Origin: Xanthomonas bonasiae
Lineage (GTDB): Bacteria; Pseudomonadota; Gammaproteobacteria; Xanthomonadales; Xanthomonadaceae
Assembly (NCBI RefSeq): GCF_017163705.1
Contig: NZ_JAFIWB010000006.1
Span: 1 to 64,000, forward strand
Length of the DNA: 64,000 bases
Direction of reading: 5' to 3'
A program made the translations under genes and the position numbers. The notes under the pieces are model-generated. The model had not been told where the DNA came from, made no database searches, and saw nothing but the letters and a program-made list of their open reading frames with translations. Positions 46,233-55,562 of this stretch are shown here, in pieces (position 1 is the first letter of the stretch; every line of letters starts with the position of its first letter).

Positions 46233-48101
46233 ATGGACACCGCGCTGACGCTGACCACCGATATGAAGCTCGTGCTCGGGCTGGTCGGCTTCACGATGGC
46301 GATGTTCGTGTTCGAGCGCATCCGCGCCGACGTGGTCGCGCTGGTGGTGCTGGTGGTGCTCGGCGTCACCGGGCTGATCGCGCCGGAAGAGCTGTTCAGC
46401 GGCTTCTCCGGCAACGCGGTGATGAGCATCATCGCCACCACCATCCTCGGCGCCGGGCTGGAGCGCACCGGCGCGCTGAACCGGCTGGCGTCGTGGCTGC
46501 TGCGCCGCGCGCACGGCGTGGAAGAGCGGCTGATGCTGCTGACCACCGGCATCGCCGGGCTCAATTCCTCGTTCATGCAGAACCCCTCGGTAATGGCGCT
46601 GTATCTGCCGGTGGCTTCGCGCCTGGCCGCGCGCACCGGGCTGACCCTGCAGCGCCTGCTGCTGCCGATCGCCGCGGCGATCGTGATGGGCGGCGCGCTG
46701 ACCATGGTCGGCAACTCGCCGCTGATCCTGCTCAACGACCTGCTGCAGTCGGCCAACAACAACCTGCCCTCGGGCATGGCCACGATCGAGCCGCTGCGCA
46801 TGTTCGCGCCGCTGCCGATCGGCGTGGCGCTGCTGCTGGCCTCGCTGATCTACTTCCGCGTGCGCGGCGACCGCACGCTGATGGAAGAAGAACAGCTGAT
46901 CAACAACGGGGTCACTCCGGCGCGCACCGAGAGCTACTTCGCGCGCACCTACGGCATCGAGGGCGACGTGTTCGAACTGATCGTCAGCGCCGACAGCCCG
47001 CTGGTCGGCATGACCCTGGGCGAAGCGGAGACGGTGCACGACGCGCCGCTGCTGCTGGCCCTGAAGACCGGCAACGACACCCGCCTGGCGCCGCCGGCGG
47101 ACATGCGCATCTGGGTCGGCAGCGTGCTCGGGGTGATGGGCGCGCGGCAGCAGGTGGCCGATTTCGCGCAGAACCAGTTCCTGCGCCTGTCCTCGCGGCT
47201 GCGCAACCTGGGCGACCTGTTCAATCCCAGCCGCGCCGGCATCTCCGAGGCGGTGATCCCGCCCACCTCGCGCTTCATCGGCAAGAGCGCGGCCGAGCTG
47301 CGCCTGCGCAAGCAGGCCGGGATCAGCCTGCTGGCGATCAACCGCGACAAGCAGGTGATCCGCGAGGACGTGCGCAAGGTGCATCTGCGCGCCGGCGACA
47401 TGCTGGTGTTCCACAGCATTTGGCAGGACCTGGCGCAGGCCTCGGAGAGCCGCGACTTCGTCGTGGTCACCGACTATCCGAAGGGCGAGCACCGCCCGCA
47501 CAAGTTCAAGATCGCGATGACGATCTTCGCGCTGACCATCCTGATCGCGCTGACCAGCAAGCTGCCGGTGGCGCTGACCCTGATGACCGGCGTGGCCGGC
47601 ATGCTGCTGACCGGCGTGCTGCGCATGGACGAGGCCTACGCCTCGATCAACTGGAAGACCATCTTCATGATGGCCGGGCTGATCCCGCTGGGCTGGGCGA
47701 TGGACAGCAGCGGCGCGGCGGCGTGGGTCGCCGGCCACACCATCGCGCGGCTGCCCGAGGGCGTGCCGGTGTGGGCGTTGGAGATCGCGCTGGCGCTGCT
47801 GACCACCGCGTTCTCGCTGGTCATCAGCCACGTCGGCGCGACCATCGTGATGGTGCCGATCGCGGTCAACCTGGCCCTGGCCGCCGGCGGCAATCCCACC
47901 GCGTTCGCGCTGATCGTGGCGCTGTCGGCGTCCAACAACCTGATGACCGCGTCCAACCCGGTGATCTCGATGATCACCGGCCCGGCCAACTATCAGCCGC
48001 GCGAACTGTGGCGCGTCGGCGCGCCGCTGTCGCTGATCTATACCGCGGTGGTGGTGCTGATGGTCAACCTGATGTCGATGGCCTGGTGGGGCGCGTTCTA
48101 G
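46233..48101 (+). CDS. SLC13/DASS-type anion transporter with TrkA-C domains
   Basis: A membrane transporter of 622 aa for sulfate, dicarboxylate or a related anion. The membrane parts (residues 1-215 and about 430-622) flank two cytoplasmic TrkA-C (RCK-C) regulatory domains in the middle (EGDVFELIVSADSPLVGMTL, RLRKQAGISLLAINRD). The SNxxx anion motifs appear as VGNSPLILL and SASNNLMTASNP. The ATG lies 2 bases after a C-rich repeat, and no good ribosome site is seen. The true substrate cannot be set from sequence. Confidence 0.88.
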   Translation: MDTALTLTTDMKLVLGLVGFTMAMFVFERIRADVVALVVLVVLGVTGLIAPEELFSGFSGNAVMSIIATTILGAGLERTGALNRLASWLLRRAHGVEERLMLLTTGIAGLNSSFMQNPSVMALYLPVASRLAARTGLTLQRLLLPIAAAIVMGGALTMVGNSPLILLNDLLQSANNNLPSGMATIEPLRMFAPLPIGVALLLASLIYFRVRGDRTLMEEEQLINNGVTPARTESYFARTYGIEGDVFELIVSADSPLVGMTLGEAETVHDAPLLLALKTGNDTRLAPPADMRIWVGSVLGVMGARQQVADFAQNQFLRLSSRLRNLGDLFNPSRAGISEAVIPPTSRFIGKSAAELRLRKQAGISLLAINRDKQVIREDVRKVHLRAGDMLVFHSIWQDLAQASESRDFVVVTDYPKGEHRPHKFKIAMTIFALTILIALTSKLPVALTLMTGVAGMLLTGVLRMDEAYASINWKTIFMMAGLIPLGWAMDSSGAAAWVAGHTIARLPEGVPVWALEIALALLTTAFSLVISHVGATIVMVPIAVNLALAAGGNPTAFALIVALSASNNLMTASNPVISMITGPANYQPRELWRVGAPLSLIYTAVVVLMVNLMSMAWWGAF

Positions 48102-48108
48102 GCGCCAC

Positions 48109-48450
48109 TCACGCCAGGAACACCTGGCCCTCGCGCACCGTCACCGGCACCGCGAGCAGGCTCTGACCGCGGCACGGCCCGGACACGCAACTGCCGTGCT
48201 GCAATTCGAACGCAGCGCCGTGCGCCGCGCAGACCACGTGTCCTTCGCGGCTCTTCAGGAACTGTCCCGGCGCCCAGTCGAGCCGACGCCCGGCATGCGG
48301 GCACACGTTCAACCAGGCGCGCACGCCGTCGCCGTCGCGGTACAGCAGCAGCGATTCGATCTCGCCGCCGATCGCGGCCTCGGCTTCGACCAGGTTGCCG
48401 GGCTCGATCTGCTCCAGTTGCGCCAGCACGGCGGAAGATGACTCGGTCAT
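48109..48450 (-). CDS. Rieske [2Fe-2S] ferredoxin-like protein
   Basis: A 113-aa single-domain Rieske protein. The cluster ligands are CPHAGRRL and CAAHGAAF, both Cys-x-His pairs present. There is no signal peptide or membrane segment, so it is cytoplasmic, perhaps an electron carrier for an oxygenase or nitrite-reductase-like enzyme; none is adjacent. The ATG at 48450 gives the natural length; a frame reaching 48555 adds unsupported residues. It converges with the SLC13 gene. Confidence 0.88.
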   Translation of the reverse strand: MTESSSAVLAQLEQIEPGNLVEAEAAIGGEIESLLLYRDGDGVRAWLNVCPHAGRRLDWAPGQFLKSREGHVVCAAHGAAFELQHGSCVSGPCRGQSLLAVPVTVREGQVFLA

Positions 48451-48647
48451 GGAAGACGGCGGCAGCGCGGAAAGGGCCGCCATTCTTGCATGTCCGCGGT
48501 TCGCACCCGCGTCGCGCTTCACCTGGCGACGACATGCAAGACATTGAACGGGCAAGTGTTAATTTTTCGCTTAACGAACTTTTCACTCCGTCACATAAGA
48601 CAGCGTCGATACTGCGCCCTCGGTTCCAACTGACACAGACTTCTGCC

Positions 48648-48923
48648 ATGCGTGTACGCGCCTTCAATTTCGATCAGTTCCGGCATGTCTTCGCGCCGCG
48701 CAAGCCGCGCCATCCGCTGGTGAAACTGGCCGTCGGCTTGCTGGGCCTGGCGATCCTCGCCGGGCTGGTGTTCGTCAGCGTGTTCGTCGGTGCGGCGATG
48801 ATCCTCGGCGGCATCGCGATGAAGCTGCTGAGCCAACGCGGCAACAAGCGTCCGGCCTCGGCACGCCAGCATGTGGTCGATGGCGAGTACCGCGTGTTGC
48901 GCAAGCCGGCGTTGCCGCTGTAA
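48648..48923 (+). CDS. Small membrane protein of unknown function
   Basis: A 91-aa protein with a basic start and a long hydrophobic stretch (LAVGLLGLAILAGLVFVSVFVGAA broken into one or two spans, about residues 25-60), then a short basic tail. I do not recognise it. Upstream at 48558-48575 is an inverted gttaa-N8-ttaac, which could be an operator. A G-rich repeat begins five bases after the stop. Confidence 0.6.
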   Translation: MRVRAFNFDQFRHVFAPRKPRHPLVKLAVGLLGLAILAGLVFVSVFVGAAMILGGIAMKLLSQRGNKRPASARQHVVDGEYRVLRKPALPL

Positions 48924-48927
48924 GGCT

Positions 48928-48958
48928 GGGATTGGGGAATCGGGATTGGGGATTCGTG
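48928..48958 (+). repeat. G-rich repeat, G-quadruplex motif
   Basis: G-runs at 48928-48930, 48934-48937, 48942-48944 and 48948-48951 with 3-4-base loops. Starts five bases after a stop codon, like the copy after pilR. Confidence 0.7.
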
Positions 48959-49046
48959 AAAGCGATGCCCCTCCTTGCCTGTTGAAGTCGGGTCGAACCT
49001 GACGCGCTAAACTGCTGCATCCCGTTCTTCTCTGGATGCGTGCCCG

Positions 49047-49754
49047 ATGAAAGACCTGTTTGCTGCTGCCGAAGCGCCGCGCGTGCCTGTGCGTGGGTTG
49101 GGGCTGTTTCCGGTGCATCGCATCTACTGCGTGGGCCGCAATTTCGCCGACCATGCGCGCGAGATGGGCGCCAGCGCTCCGGCCTCGAAGGCCGACCGCG
49201 GCCAACCGACGTTCTTCATGAAGCCGGCCGATGCGTTGGTGATCGGCGGCGACTCCATCCCCTACCCGTCCGCGACCCAGGACCTGCACCACGAAGTGGA
49301 GCTGGTGGTGGCGCTCGGCCAGGACGCGCCGGCCGGCGTGCTCGGCGTCGAGGATGCGTCCGCCCTGGTGCTCGCCTACGGCGTCGGCCTGGACCTGACC
49401 CGGCGCGATCTGCAGGCCGCGGCCAAGGCCAAGGGCCTGCCGTGGGACATCGCCAAGGGCTTCGACCATTCCGCGCCGATCAGCGAGCTGATCCCGGCTG
49501 GCGAAGTCGGCGCGCTGGAGGCGTTGAACCTGTCGCTGGAGGTCAATGGCCAGGTGCGCCAGCAATCGCTGCTCGACCAGATGATCTGGAACGTGCCGGA
49601 GATCCTGCACGAACTGTCCAAGCTGTTCGCGCTGCGCGCCGGCGACCTGGTGTTCATGGGCACGCCGGCCGGCGTGGCCGCGCTGCAGCCGGGCGATCGC
49701 TTCAGCGCGCGGCTGGAGAACGTGGCCGAGCGCCATGGCGTGATCGTCGCCTGA
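49047..49754 (+). CDS. Fumarylacetoacetate hydrolase family protein
   Basis: A 235-aa FAH-fold enzyme, in the group that cleaves acylpyruvates or beta-keto acids. IYCVGRNFADHAREMG is the conserved start, FMKPADALV the substrate loop, HHEVELVVALG the metal-binding glutamates, and KGFDHSAPI a further motif. It is the length of the short bacterial class (fumarylpyruvate or acylpyruvate hydrolase like). It is a single gene; the neighbours do not point to a pathway. Confidence 0.9.
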   Translation: MKDLFAAAEAPRVPVRGLGLFPVHRIYCVGRNFADHAREMGASAPASKADRGQPTFFMKPADALVIGGDSIPYPSATQDLHHEVELVVALGQDAPAGVLGVEDASALVLAYGVGLDLTRRDLQAAAKAKGLPWDIAKGFDHSAPISELIPAGEVGALEALNLSLEVNGQVRQQSLLDQMIWNVPEILHELSKLFALRAGDLVFMGTPAGVAALQPGDRFSARLENVAERHGVIVA

Positions 49755-49868
49755 GTGCGCGGCGCATCGCGCGCAGGTGGCCGACGCGCAGCTTGATCCT
49801 GGAACGACAACGACTGCGCTAGGCTTGCACGGCGGCGACAGGCCCGCGCAACGTTCGAGGAAGCTTCC

Positions 49869-50288
49869 ATGGGCATGATCCGCGAGTTCAAGGAATTCGC
49901 CATGCGCGGCAACGTGCTGGACCTGGCGGTCGGCGTGGTGCTCGGCGCCGCGTTCGGCAAGATCGTCACCGCGCTGGTGGAGAAGATCATCATGCCGCCG
50001 ATCGGCATGCTCGCCGGCGGCGTGGATTTTTCGCGCTGGGCATGGACGCTGAAGGCGGCGACGGTGGACGCGGCCGGCAAGGAAGTGCCGCCGGTGGTGA
50101 TCGGCATCGGCGATTTCCTCAACACCATCATCCAGTTCGTGATCGTGGCCTTCGCCATCTTCATGGTGGTCAAGGCGATCAATCGCATCGCGCGCAAGGA
50201 ACCGCCCGCGCCCAAGGCGCCGAGCGAGGAAGTGCTGCTGCTGCGCGAGATCCGCGATGCGTTGAAGAACGACGCCGCATCGCAGTAA
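49869..50288 (+). CDS. mscL: Large-conductance mechanosensitive channel MscL
   Basis: A pressure-release channel that opens in the inner membrane on osmotic downshock. [31 protein letters not shown] is the N-terminal helix and first span (shown here in part: [20 protein letters not shown]), and [20 protein letters not shown] is the second. The C-terminal helix [15 protein letters not shown] forms the bundle. 139 aa; GAGGAAG lies upstream of the ATG. Confidence 0.96.
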   Translation: MGMIREFKEFAMRGNVLDLAVGVVLGAAFGKIVTALVEKIIMPPIGMLAGGVDFSRWAWTLKAATVDAAGKEVPPVVIGIGDFLNTIIQFVIVAFAIFMVVKAINRIARKEPPAPKAPSEEVLLLREIRDALKNDAASQ

Positions 50289-50351
50289 GTGCAGTGCGCA
50301 GGCGCGCCACGCGCTGCTAAGCTCGGGGCTTCCCTGTTCGCGGAGTCCCCC

Positions 50352-51764
50352 ATGCGCCGTCTTGCCGTCGTCACCGCCGTCATGCTCGCCATCGCGTCCG
50401 CCGCCGCGGCCGAGACCACCCGCATCCCGGATGCGGCGCTGTCCACCGCCGCCACGCTGCGCGAGCAGGCGCTGGCCGACGACACCGGCTGGAAGGTGGT
50501 CGAATCGCTGACCACCGAAGTCGGCCCGCGCATGGCCGGCAGCGAGGCCGATGCGCGCGCGGTCGCGTGGGCCAAGGCCAAGTTCAAGGCGCTGGGCTTC
50601 GACAAGGTCTGGACCGAGCCGGTGACGTTCCCGAAATGGGAGCGGCGCAGCGAGCACGCGCAAGTGCTCGGCGCCAACGCGCAGCCGCTGAGCGTCACCG
50701 CGCTGGGCGGCAGCCCGGCCGGCACGGTCGAGGCCGAGGTGGTGCGCTTCGCCGACCTCGCCGCGCTGCAGGCCGCACCCGCCGGTTCGCTGCGCGGCAA
50801 GATCGCGTTCGTCGATTACCAGATGGTCAAGGCGCGCGACGGCAAGGACTACGGCAACGGCGGCGCGGTGCGCAGCAAGGGGCCGTCGGAGGCGATCCGC
50901 AAGGGCGCGATCGGCTTCGTGATGCGCTCGGCCGGCACCGATTCGCACCGCGTGCCGCATACCGGCATCACCCGGTTCGACGAAGGCCTGACGCCGGTGC
51001 CGGCGGCGGCGCTGGCGGTGCCCGACGCCAACCAGTTGGCGCGGCTGGTCGCGCGCGGCCCGGTGCGCCTGCGCCTGACGCTGGACTGCGGCTGGGACGG
51101 CCAGGCCACCTCGTACAACGTGATCGGCGAGATCACCGGGCGCAGCAAGCCCAGGGAAGTGGTGGTGATCGGCGGCCACCTGGATTCGTGGGACCTGGGC
51201 ACCGGCGCGATCGACGATGGGGCCGGCGTCGGCATCAGCATGGCCGCCGGCCACCTGATCGGCCAGCTCAAGCGCGCGCCCAAGCGCACGATTCGTGTGG
51301 TCGCCTTCGCCAACGAGGAGCAGGGTCTCTACGGCGGCAAGGCCTACGCGCAGGCGCACGCCAAGGACGTGGCGCTGCACCAGATCGCCGCCGAGAGCGA
51401 TTTCGGCGCCGGCCGCATCTATGCGTTCAACACCGGCTCCGGCGATGCCGCCGCCTCGCGCGAGGCGACCCGGCAGATCGCCGAGGCGCTGGCGCCGCTG
51501 GGCATCGAATACGCAGCGGACAAGGGCGGCCCCGGCCCCGACGTCGGCCCGCTCGCGGCCAAGGGCGGCGCCTGGGCATGGCTGGCGCAGGACGGCAGCG
51601 ATTACTTCGACCTGCACCACACCGCCGACGACACCCTGGACAAGATCGACCCCAAGGCGCTGGCGCAGAACGTCGCCGCCTACGCGGTGTTCGCCTACCT
51701 GGCCGCGGAAGCCGACGGCGGCTTCGGCAGCCAGGCCAAGACAGTGGAACCGCCCAAGGAGTAA
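50352..51764 (+). CDS. Secreted M28 family metallopeptidase
   Basis: A zinc aminopeptidase or carboxypeptidase, exported (signal MRRLAVVTAVMLAIASAAAA). The two-zinc site is read from GGHLDSWDLGTGAIDDGAG (His, Asp), FANEEQGL (catalytic Glu pair) and DLHHTADDTLDKID (His). A PA-type insert (residues about 110-200, GSLRGKIAFVDY...) precedes the peptidase domain. The ATG at 50352 gives 470 aa and has GGAG upstream. Likely periplasmic protein turnover or nutrient capture. Confidence 0.92.
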   Translation: MRRLAVVTAVMLAIASAAAAETTRIPDAALSTAATLREQALADDTGWKVVESLTTEVGPRMAGSEADARAVAWAKAKFKALGFDKVWTEPVTFPKWERRSEHAQVLGANAQPLSVTALGGSPAGTVEAEVVRFADLAALQAAPAGSLRGKIAFVDYQMVKARDGKDYGNGGAVRSKGPSEAIRKGAIGFVMRSAGTDSHRVPHTGITRFDEGLTPVPAAALAVPDANQLARLVARGPVRLRLTLDCGWDGQATSYNVIGEITGRSKPREVVVIGGHLDSWDLGTGAIDDGAGVGISMAAGHLIGQLKRAPKRTIRVVAFANEEQGLYGGKAYAQAHAKDVALHQIAAESDFGAGRIYAFNTGSGDAAASREATRQIAEALAPLGIEYAADKGGPGPDVGPLAAKGGAWAWLAQDGSDYFDLHHTADDTLDKIDPKALAQNVAAYAVFAYLAAEADGGFGSQAKTVEPPKE

Positions 51765-51830
51765 GCTGGCACGCCTGCCGCGGGGATGCGCGCAGGCTTT
51801 CCCCCTTTCGCAGCATCGTCAGGACCCACG

Positions 51831-52901
51831 ATGGGCAAACGGCAAGGTCGTGCAGGCTCGGCGGTGACGCTGCTGGATGTGGCGCGGCACGCGGGCGTCT
51901 CGCCGATGACCGCCTCACGCGTGATCAACCGCCACCCACGGGTGGGCGCGGCAATGCGCGAGCGCGTCGAAGCCTCGATCAAGACGCTCGGCTACCGTCC
52001 CAACCTGGCCGGGCGCTCGTTGCGCACCGCCAGCCTGGCGCGGATCGGCGTGCTGTACAGCAATCCCAGCGCGGCCTATCTCAACCAGTTCATGCTCGGC
52101 ATCCTCGAGCAGAGCAGCCTGGACGGCAGCCAGGTGCTGGTGGAAAAGAGCGACGACATGGGCAGCCAGCGCGCCGCCACCGAGCGCCTGCTCGACGCCG
52201 GCGTGGACGGGGTGATCCTGCCGCCGCCGCTGTGCGATTCGCGGCAGACCATCGAGGAACTGGACGCGCGCGGCATCCCGGTCGTCGCCGTGGCCACCGG
52301 CACGCCGATGCAGGGCGTCAGCTCGGTGCGCATCGACGACTACCACGCGGCCTGCGCGATCACCCGGCACCTGATCGACCTCGGCCACCGCGACATCGGC
52401 TTCATCAGCGGCGATCCCAAGCACACCCCGAGCGCGCTGCGCAGCCGCGCGTTCTTCGACACCATGGCCGCGGCCGGGCTGCCGGTCGCCGCCACGCGCG
52501 TGGCCGAAGGCCTGTTCACCTACCGCTCCGGGCTGGTCGCCGCGACCGCGCTGCTGCACGCCGCGCCGCGCCCGACCGCGCTGCTGTGCAGCAACGACGA
52601 CATGGCCGCCGCCGCGGTCGCCATCGCCTACGGCCTGCGCCTGCGCGTGCCCGAGGACCTGTCGATCGCCGGCTTCGACGACACCCCGGTGGCGACCACG
52701 ATCTGGCCCGAGCTGACCACCATCCACCAGCCGGTCACCGCGATGGGCCGCGCGGCGGTGGCGCTGCTGCTCGGCGAGATCCGCCAGCGCCGCGACGGCC
52801 TGCCCAGCCGCGGCATCCACCAGGTGATGAAGTACACGCTGGTGACCCGCGGCTCGACCGCGCCGCCGGCGGATCCGGCATTGCCGCAGGCGACGGGCTA
52901 G
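51831..52901 (+). CDS. LacI-family transcription regulator
   Basis: A 356-aa repressor: N-terminal helix-turn-helix (TLLDVARHAGVSPMTASRVIN), the hinge (YRPNLAGRSLRTA), then a periplasmic-binding-like sugar domain (IGVLYSNPSAAYLNQF ... SIAGFDDTPVAT). The effector is probably a sugar. No sugar-use gene lies beside it, so its target is elsewhere. AGGA lies upstream of the ATG at 51831. Confidence 0.92.
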   Translation: MGKRQGRAGSAVTLLDVARHAGVSPMTASRVINRHPRVGAAMRERVEASIKTLGYRPNLAGRSLRTASLARIGVLYSNPSAAYLNQFMLGILEQSSLDGSQVLVEKSDDMGSQRAATERLLDAGVDGVILPPPLCDSRQTIEELDARGIPVVAVATGTPMQGVSSVRIDDYHAACAITRHLIDLGHRDIGFISGDPKHTPSALRSRAFFDTMAAAGLPVAATRVAEGLFTYRSGLVAATALLHAAPRPTALLCSNDDMAAAAVAIAYGLRLRVPEDLSIAGFDDTPVATTIWPELTTIHQPVTAMGRAAVALLLGEIRQRRDGLPSRGIHQVMKYTLVTRGSTAPPADPALPQATG

Positions 52902-53214
52902 CGCTTTTCTTTGCTGTGGTTGAAGGCGACGGAAGTCGTAGGCGCGACGGCAGGTGGCTTCTGCCATCGGTCACGATGAGCTCTCCTGGTAACGCCCGTC
53001 GCGACTGAAGTCGCTCCCACACGACTTGGTCGACTGCGAATATCCGAGTCGAAAATGCTCACCGCGCAATCGACTCCAGTTGTGCCGCGATCCGCCTGCA
53101 CCCGATCGGCACGCATCGCGATCGGGCCACGGCACGGCAACCCGCAAGGCAGGGCTGCGGCGGACCGCCACGACGGCACGCCGCGGCGAGCGGCAGCAGC
53201 GGCGGCGGTCTTCG
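52902..53214. other. Intergenic region with one REP-like half unit
   Basis: 313 bases between the convergent LacI and carboxylesterase genes. It contains a single unpaired repeat arm (gtcgcgactgaagtcgctcc at 52998-53022). I see no gene or clear terminator. Confidence 0.5.
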
Positions 53215-54726
53215 CTACGGCAAATCGAGCAGCGCACACACCTCGCTGCGCAAACCGGACACCACCTGCGCGCCGTCCTGGTCGAAACGCAGCGATGCCT
53301 GGGTCGGCGCGAACGCCGGCCAGTGCGGCATGCCGGCGCCATTGGGATCGCCGCTGCGCGCGAACGCCGCCCAGTAGCGCTGCAGGTTCAGCGGCGGCTG
53401 GCCGATCGGCAGGCCCTTGAACACGAACGGCAGTTCGGCGCTGTGGGTCACCTTGCCGCCGGGCGCGGCCAGATCGAACTCGTAATGCCATACCGGCACG
53501 CCCTGCCGTGCCTGCGCCCGCGCCACCGCCAGCGCCGGGCAGCGGAAGGTCAGGTCGGTGGCCAGTTGCATCGCCGCATCGCCATAGCGCGGGTCGGGCA
53601 CGGCCGTCGCATCGCGATACGGCGCCAGCACCTGCGCGGCCTGGTCCGGATAGTCGCGACGCAGGCGTGCTTCGGCACCGCCGGCATCACCGTAGGTCAG
53701 CTCCTGCGCCACGCTGCCGAGCAGCAGCGGCACCCGTTGCTGCTCGCCGGCGGCCAGCAGCGCCGCCGGTGCGCGCGGCAGCACCTGGCCATCGACGATC
53801 GCCTGCAGCCAGATGTAGCCGTCGTCGTCCAGTGCCGGCACGTCGACGCCCTGCGCCGCCTTCAACAGCTGCGCGACCGGCAGCCGCCGCAACGCCGGCA
53901 GGCGCTGCGTCGCGCCGATCCCGGCACGCTGCGCGATCGCCGCGCCGAGCGCCTCGTTCTCGCCCAGGCTGCGCGGCGGCAAGCCGAAGCCGGCAGTGCC
54001 GCTCTGTTCGATCGCCGCGCGGAACAGCCCTTTCGACAGCGGCGACAGCTGCAGCAGGCCCACGTCCTGTGCGCCGGCCGATTGGCCGAAGATGGTCACC
54101 TGCGCCGGGTCGCCGCCGAAGCGGGCGATGTTGTCGCGGACCCAGCGCAGCGCCGCGATCTGGTCGAGCAAGGCGTAGTTGCCGGAGGCATGGCGTGCGG
54201 ATTCGGCGCTCAGCTCGGGCAGCGACAGGAAGCCGAACACGCCCAGCCGGTATTGCACGGTGACCAGCACCACGCCCTGCTGCGCCAGCGACGACGGCAG
54301 CACGTCGGCGCCGCCGGCGACATTGGCGCCACCATGGATCCACACCATTACCGGCTGTTTCGCCGCCGGATCCAGGCGCGGCGTCTGCACTTCCACGTAG
54401 AGGCAGTCTTCGCTGGAGCGCTGCGCCAGCGCAGCGTTCCAGCCGATCGCCGGCTGCGCGCAGGTCGGCGCCGGCTGGCTGGCATCGCGCACGCCGCGCC
54501 AACGCGCAGGCGGCTGCGGCGGACGCCAGCGGTTCGCGCCGGTCGGCGGCGCGGCGAACGGGATCGCGCGGAACAGCACGCTGCCGTCGGCCTGGACCTG
54601 CCCGCGCACGCTGCCCGCGGCCAGCGTCACCTGCGTCTCAGGCAAGGCAGCGGGCGCCGCACGCGCGTTCGCCAGCGGCGCGACGCCCAGCAATAAGCAC
54701 AACAGCGCAGGCAGCACCGACTTCAC
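53215..54726 (-). CDS. Secreted type-B carboxylesterase
   Basis: An alpha/beta hydrolase of 503 aa with a signal peptide (SVLPALLCLLLGVAPLANA). FRAIPFAAPPTG and SSEDCLYVEV are type-B signatures, WIHGGAN the oxyanion hole, and FGQSAGAQ the nucleophile elbow (GxSxG with Gln). The catalytic His is in THSAELPF. The start is GTG at 54726, overlapping the stop of the RNA methyltransferase as GTGA. Pairing an exported esterase with an RNA methylase is unusual and suggests shared expression only. Confidence 0.9.
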   Translation of the reverse strand: MKSVLPALLCLLLGVAPLANARAAPAALPETQVTLAAGSVRGQVQADGSVLFRAIPFAAPPTGANRWRPPQPPARWRGVRDASQPAPTCAQPAIGWNAALAQRSSEDCLYVEVQTPRLDPAAKQPVMVWIHGGANVAGGADVLPSSLAQQGVVLVTVQYRLGVFGFLSLPELSAESARHASGNYALLDQIAALRWVRDNIARFGGDPAQVTIFGQSAGAQDVGLLQLSPLSKGLFRAAIEQSGTAGFGLPPRSLGENEALGAAIAQRAGIGATQRLPALRRLPVAQLLKAAQGVDVPALDDDGYIWLQAIVDGQVLPRAPAALLAAGEQQRVPLLLGSVAQELTYGDAGGAEARLRRDYPDQAAQVLAPYRDATAVPDPRYGDAAMQLATDLTFRCPALAVARAQARQGVPVWHYEFDLAAPGGKVTHSAELPFVFKGLPIGQPPLNLQRYWAAFARSGDPNGAGMPHWPAFAPTQASLRFDQDGAQVVSGLRSEVCALLDLP

Positions 54727-55562
54727 CGCGCCGCTCCCGACGCCGCGACGCGACTGCGCCAGGCGCCGAGCAGCACCGCGGTGGCCGCGGCGACGTTGAG
54801 GCTTTCCACCGCGCCGCTGCCGGGGATCGACAGGCGCAGTTCGCAGGCCTGCGCGAAGTCGCGGTCCATGCCCTCGCTCTCGGCCCCCATCACGTAGACC
54901 AGGCGCGGCGGCAACGCGGCGGCGAACACGTCGTCGCCGCCGTCCACCAGCGTCGCCGCCAGCGCGAAGCCGGCCGCACGCAATTGCGCCAGCGCCTGTT
55001 CCGTCGGCGGCAGCCGCACCAGCGGCAGCGCCTCGGCGCCGCCTTCGGCCACGCGCGCGGCGGCGCCGGACAGGGCCAGCGTCGTGGTATCCGGCAACAG
55101 GATCGCGGCGGCGCCGAAATGCGCGGCCGAGCGCAGGATCGCGCCGAAGTTGTGCGGGTTGCCGACGCCGTCCAGCCACAACGCCAGCGCCGGGCCCGGC
55201 GCCAGTCCCTGCAGCCACGCCGCCAGCGGCAGCGGTTCGGCGCGCAGCACGTCGGCGACCACGCCCTCGTGGTGCGCGCTGGCCGCGAGCTTGTTCAGAT
55301 CGGCCTCGTCCACCACCCGGTAGCCGACGCGGTTGGCCGCACACCACTTGAGCAGCGGCTGCAGCGCCGGAATCCGCGCCTCGGCCAGATACAGCTTGCG
55401 GATCGCCTCGGGCCGGCGCGCGTACACCGCGCGCACCGCGTTGAGTCCGTACAGGCGCAGCTCGCCGCGGTTGGCGTCGGCCGCGCGCGGCGCGGGCGCG
55501 GCGCGTTCGGGCGGCGCCGGCGGACGCGGGCCGCGCGGGCTCTTGCCCCAGGGATTGTTCAT
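54723..55562 (-). CDS. TrmH/SpoU-family RNA 2'-O-methyltransferase
   Basis: A knotted SPOUT enzyme of 279 aa. A basic Pro/Arg-rich start is followed by the SpoU substrate-binding domain (LYGLNAVRAVYARRP), then the catalytic knot: ALWLDGVGNPHNFGAILR, VYVMGAESEGM and IPGSGAVESLNVAAATAVLL. It methylates a ribose of tRNA or rRNA; the exact target is not told by sequence. The ATG at 55562 gives the family start. It is the first gene of a pair with the carboxylesterase. Confidence 0.9.
   Translation of the reverse strand: MNNPWGKSPRGPRPPAPPERAAPAPRAADANRGELRLYGLNAVRAVYARRPEAIRKLYLAEARIPALQPLLKWCAANRVGYRVVDEADLNKLAASAHHEGVVADVLRAEPLPLAAWLQGLAPGPALALWLDGVGNPHNFGAILRSAAHFGAAAILLPDTTTLALSGAAARVAEGGAEALPLVRLPPTEQALAQLRAAGFALAATLVDGGDDVFAAALPPRLVYVMGAESEGMDRDFAQACELRLSIPGSGAVESLNVAAATAVLLGAWRSRVAASGAAR

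Noticed and set aside
48591..51620. 1,009-codon minus-strand frame across four genes
   Set aside because: It spans mscL, the FAH gene and others antisense, with no recognisable motif.
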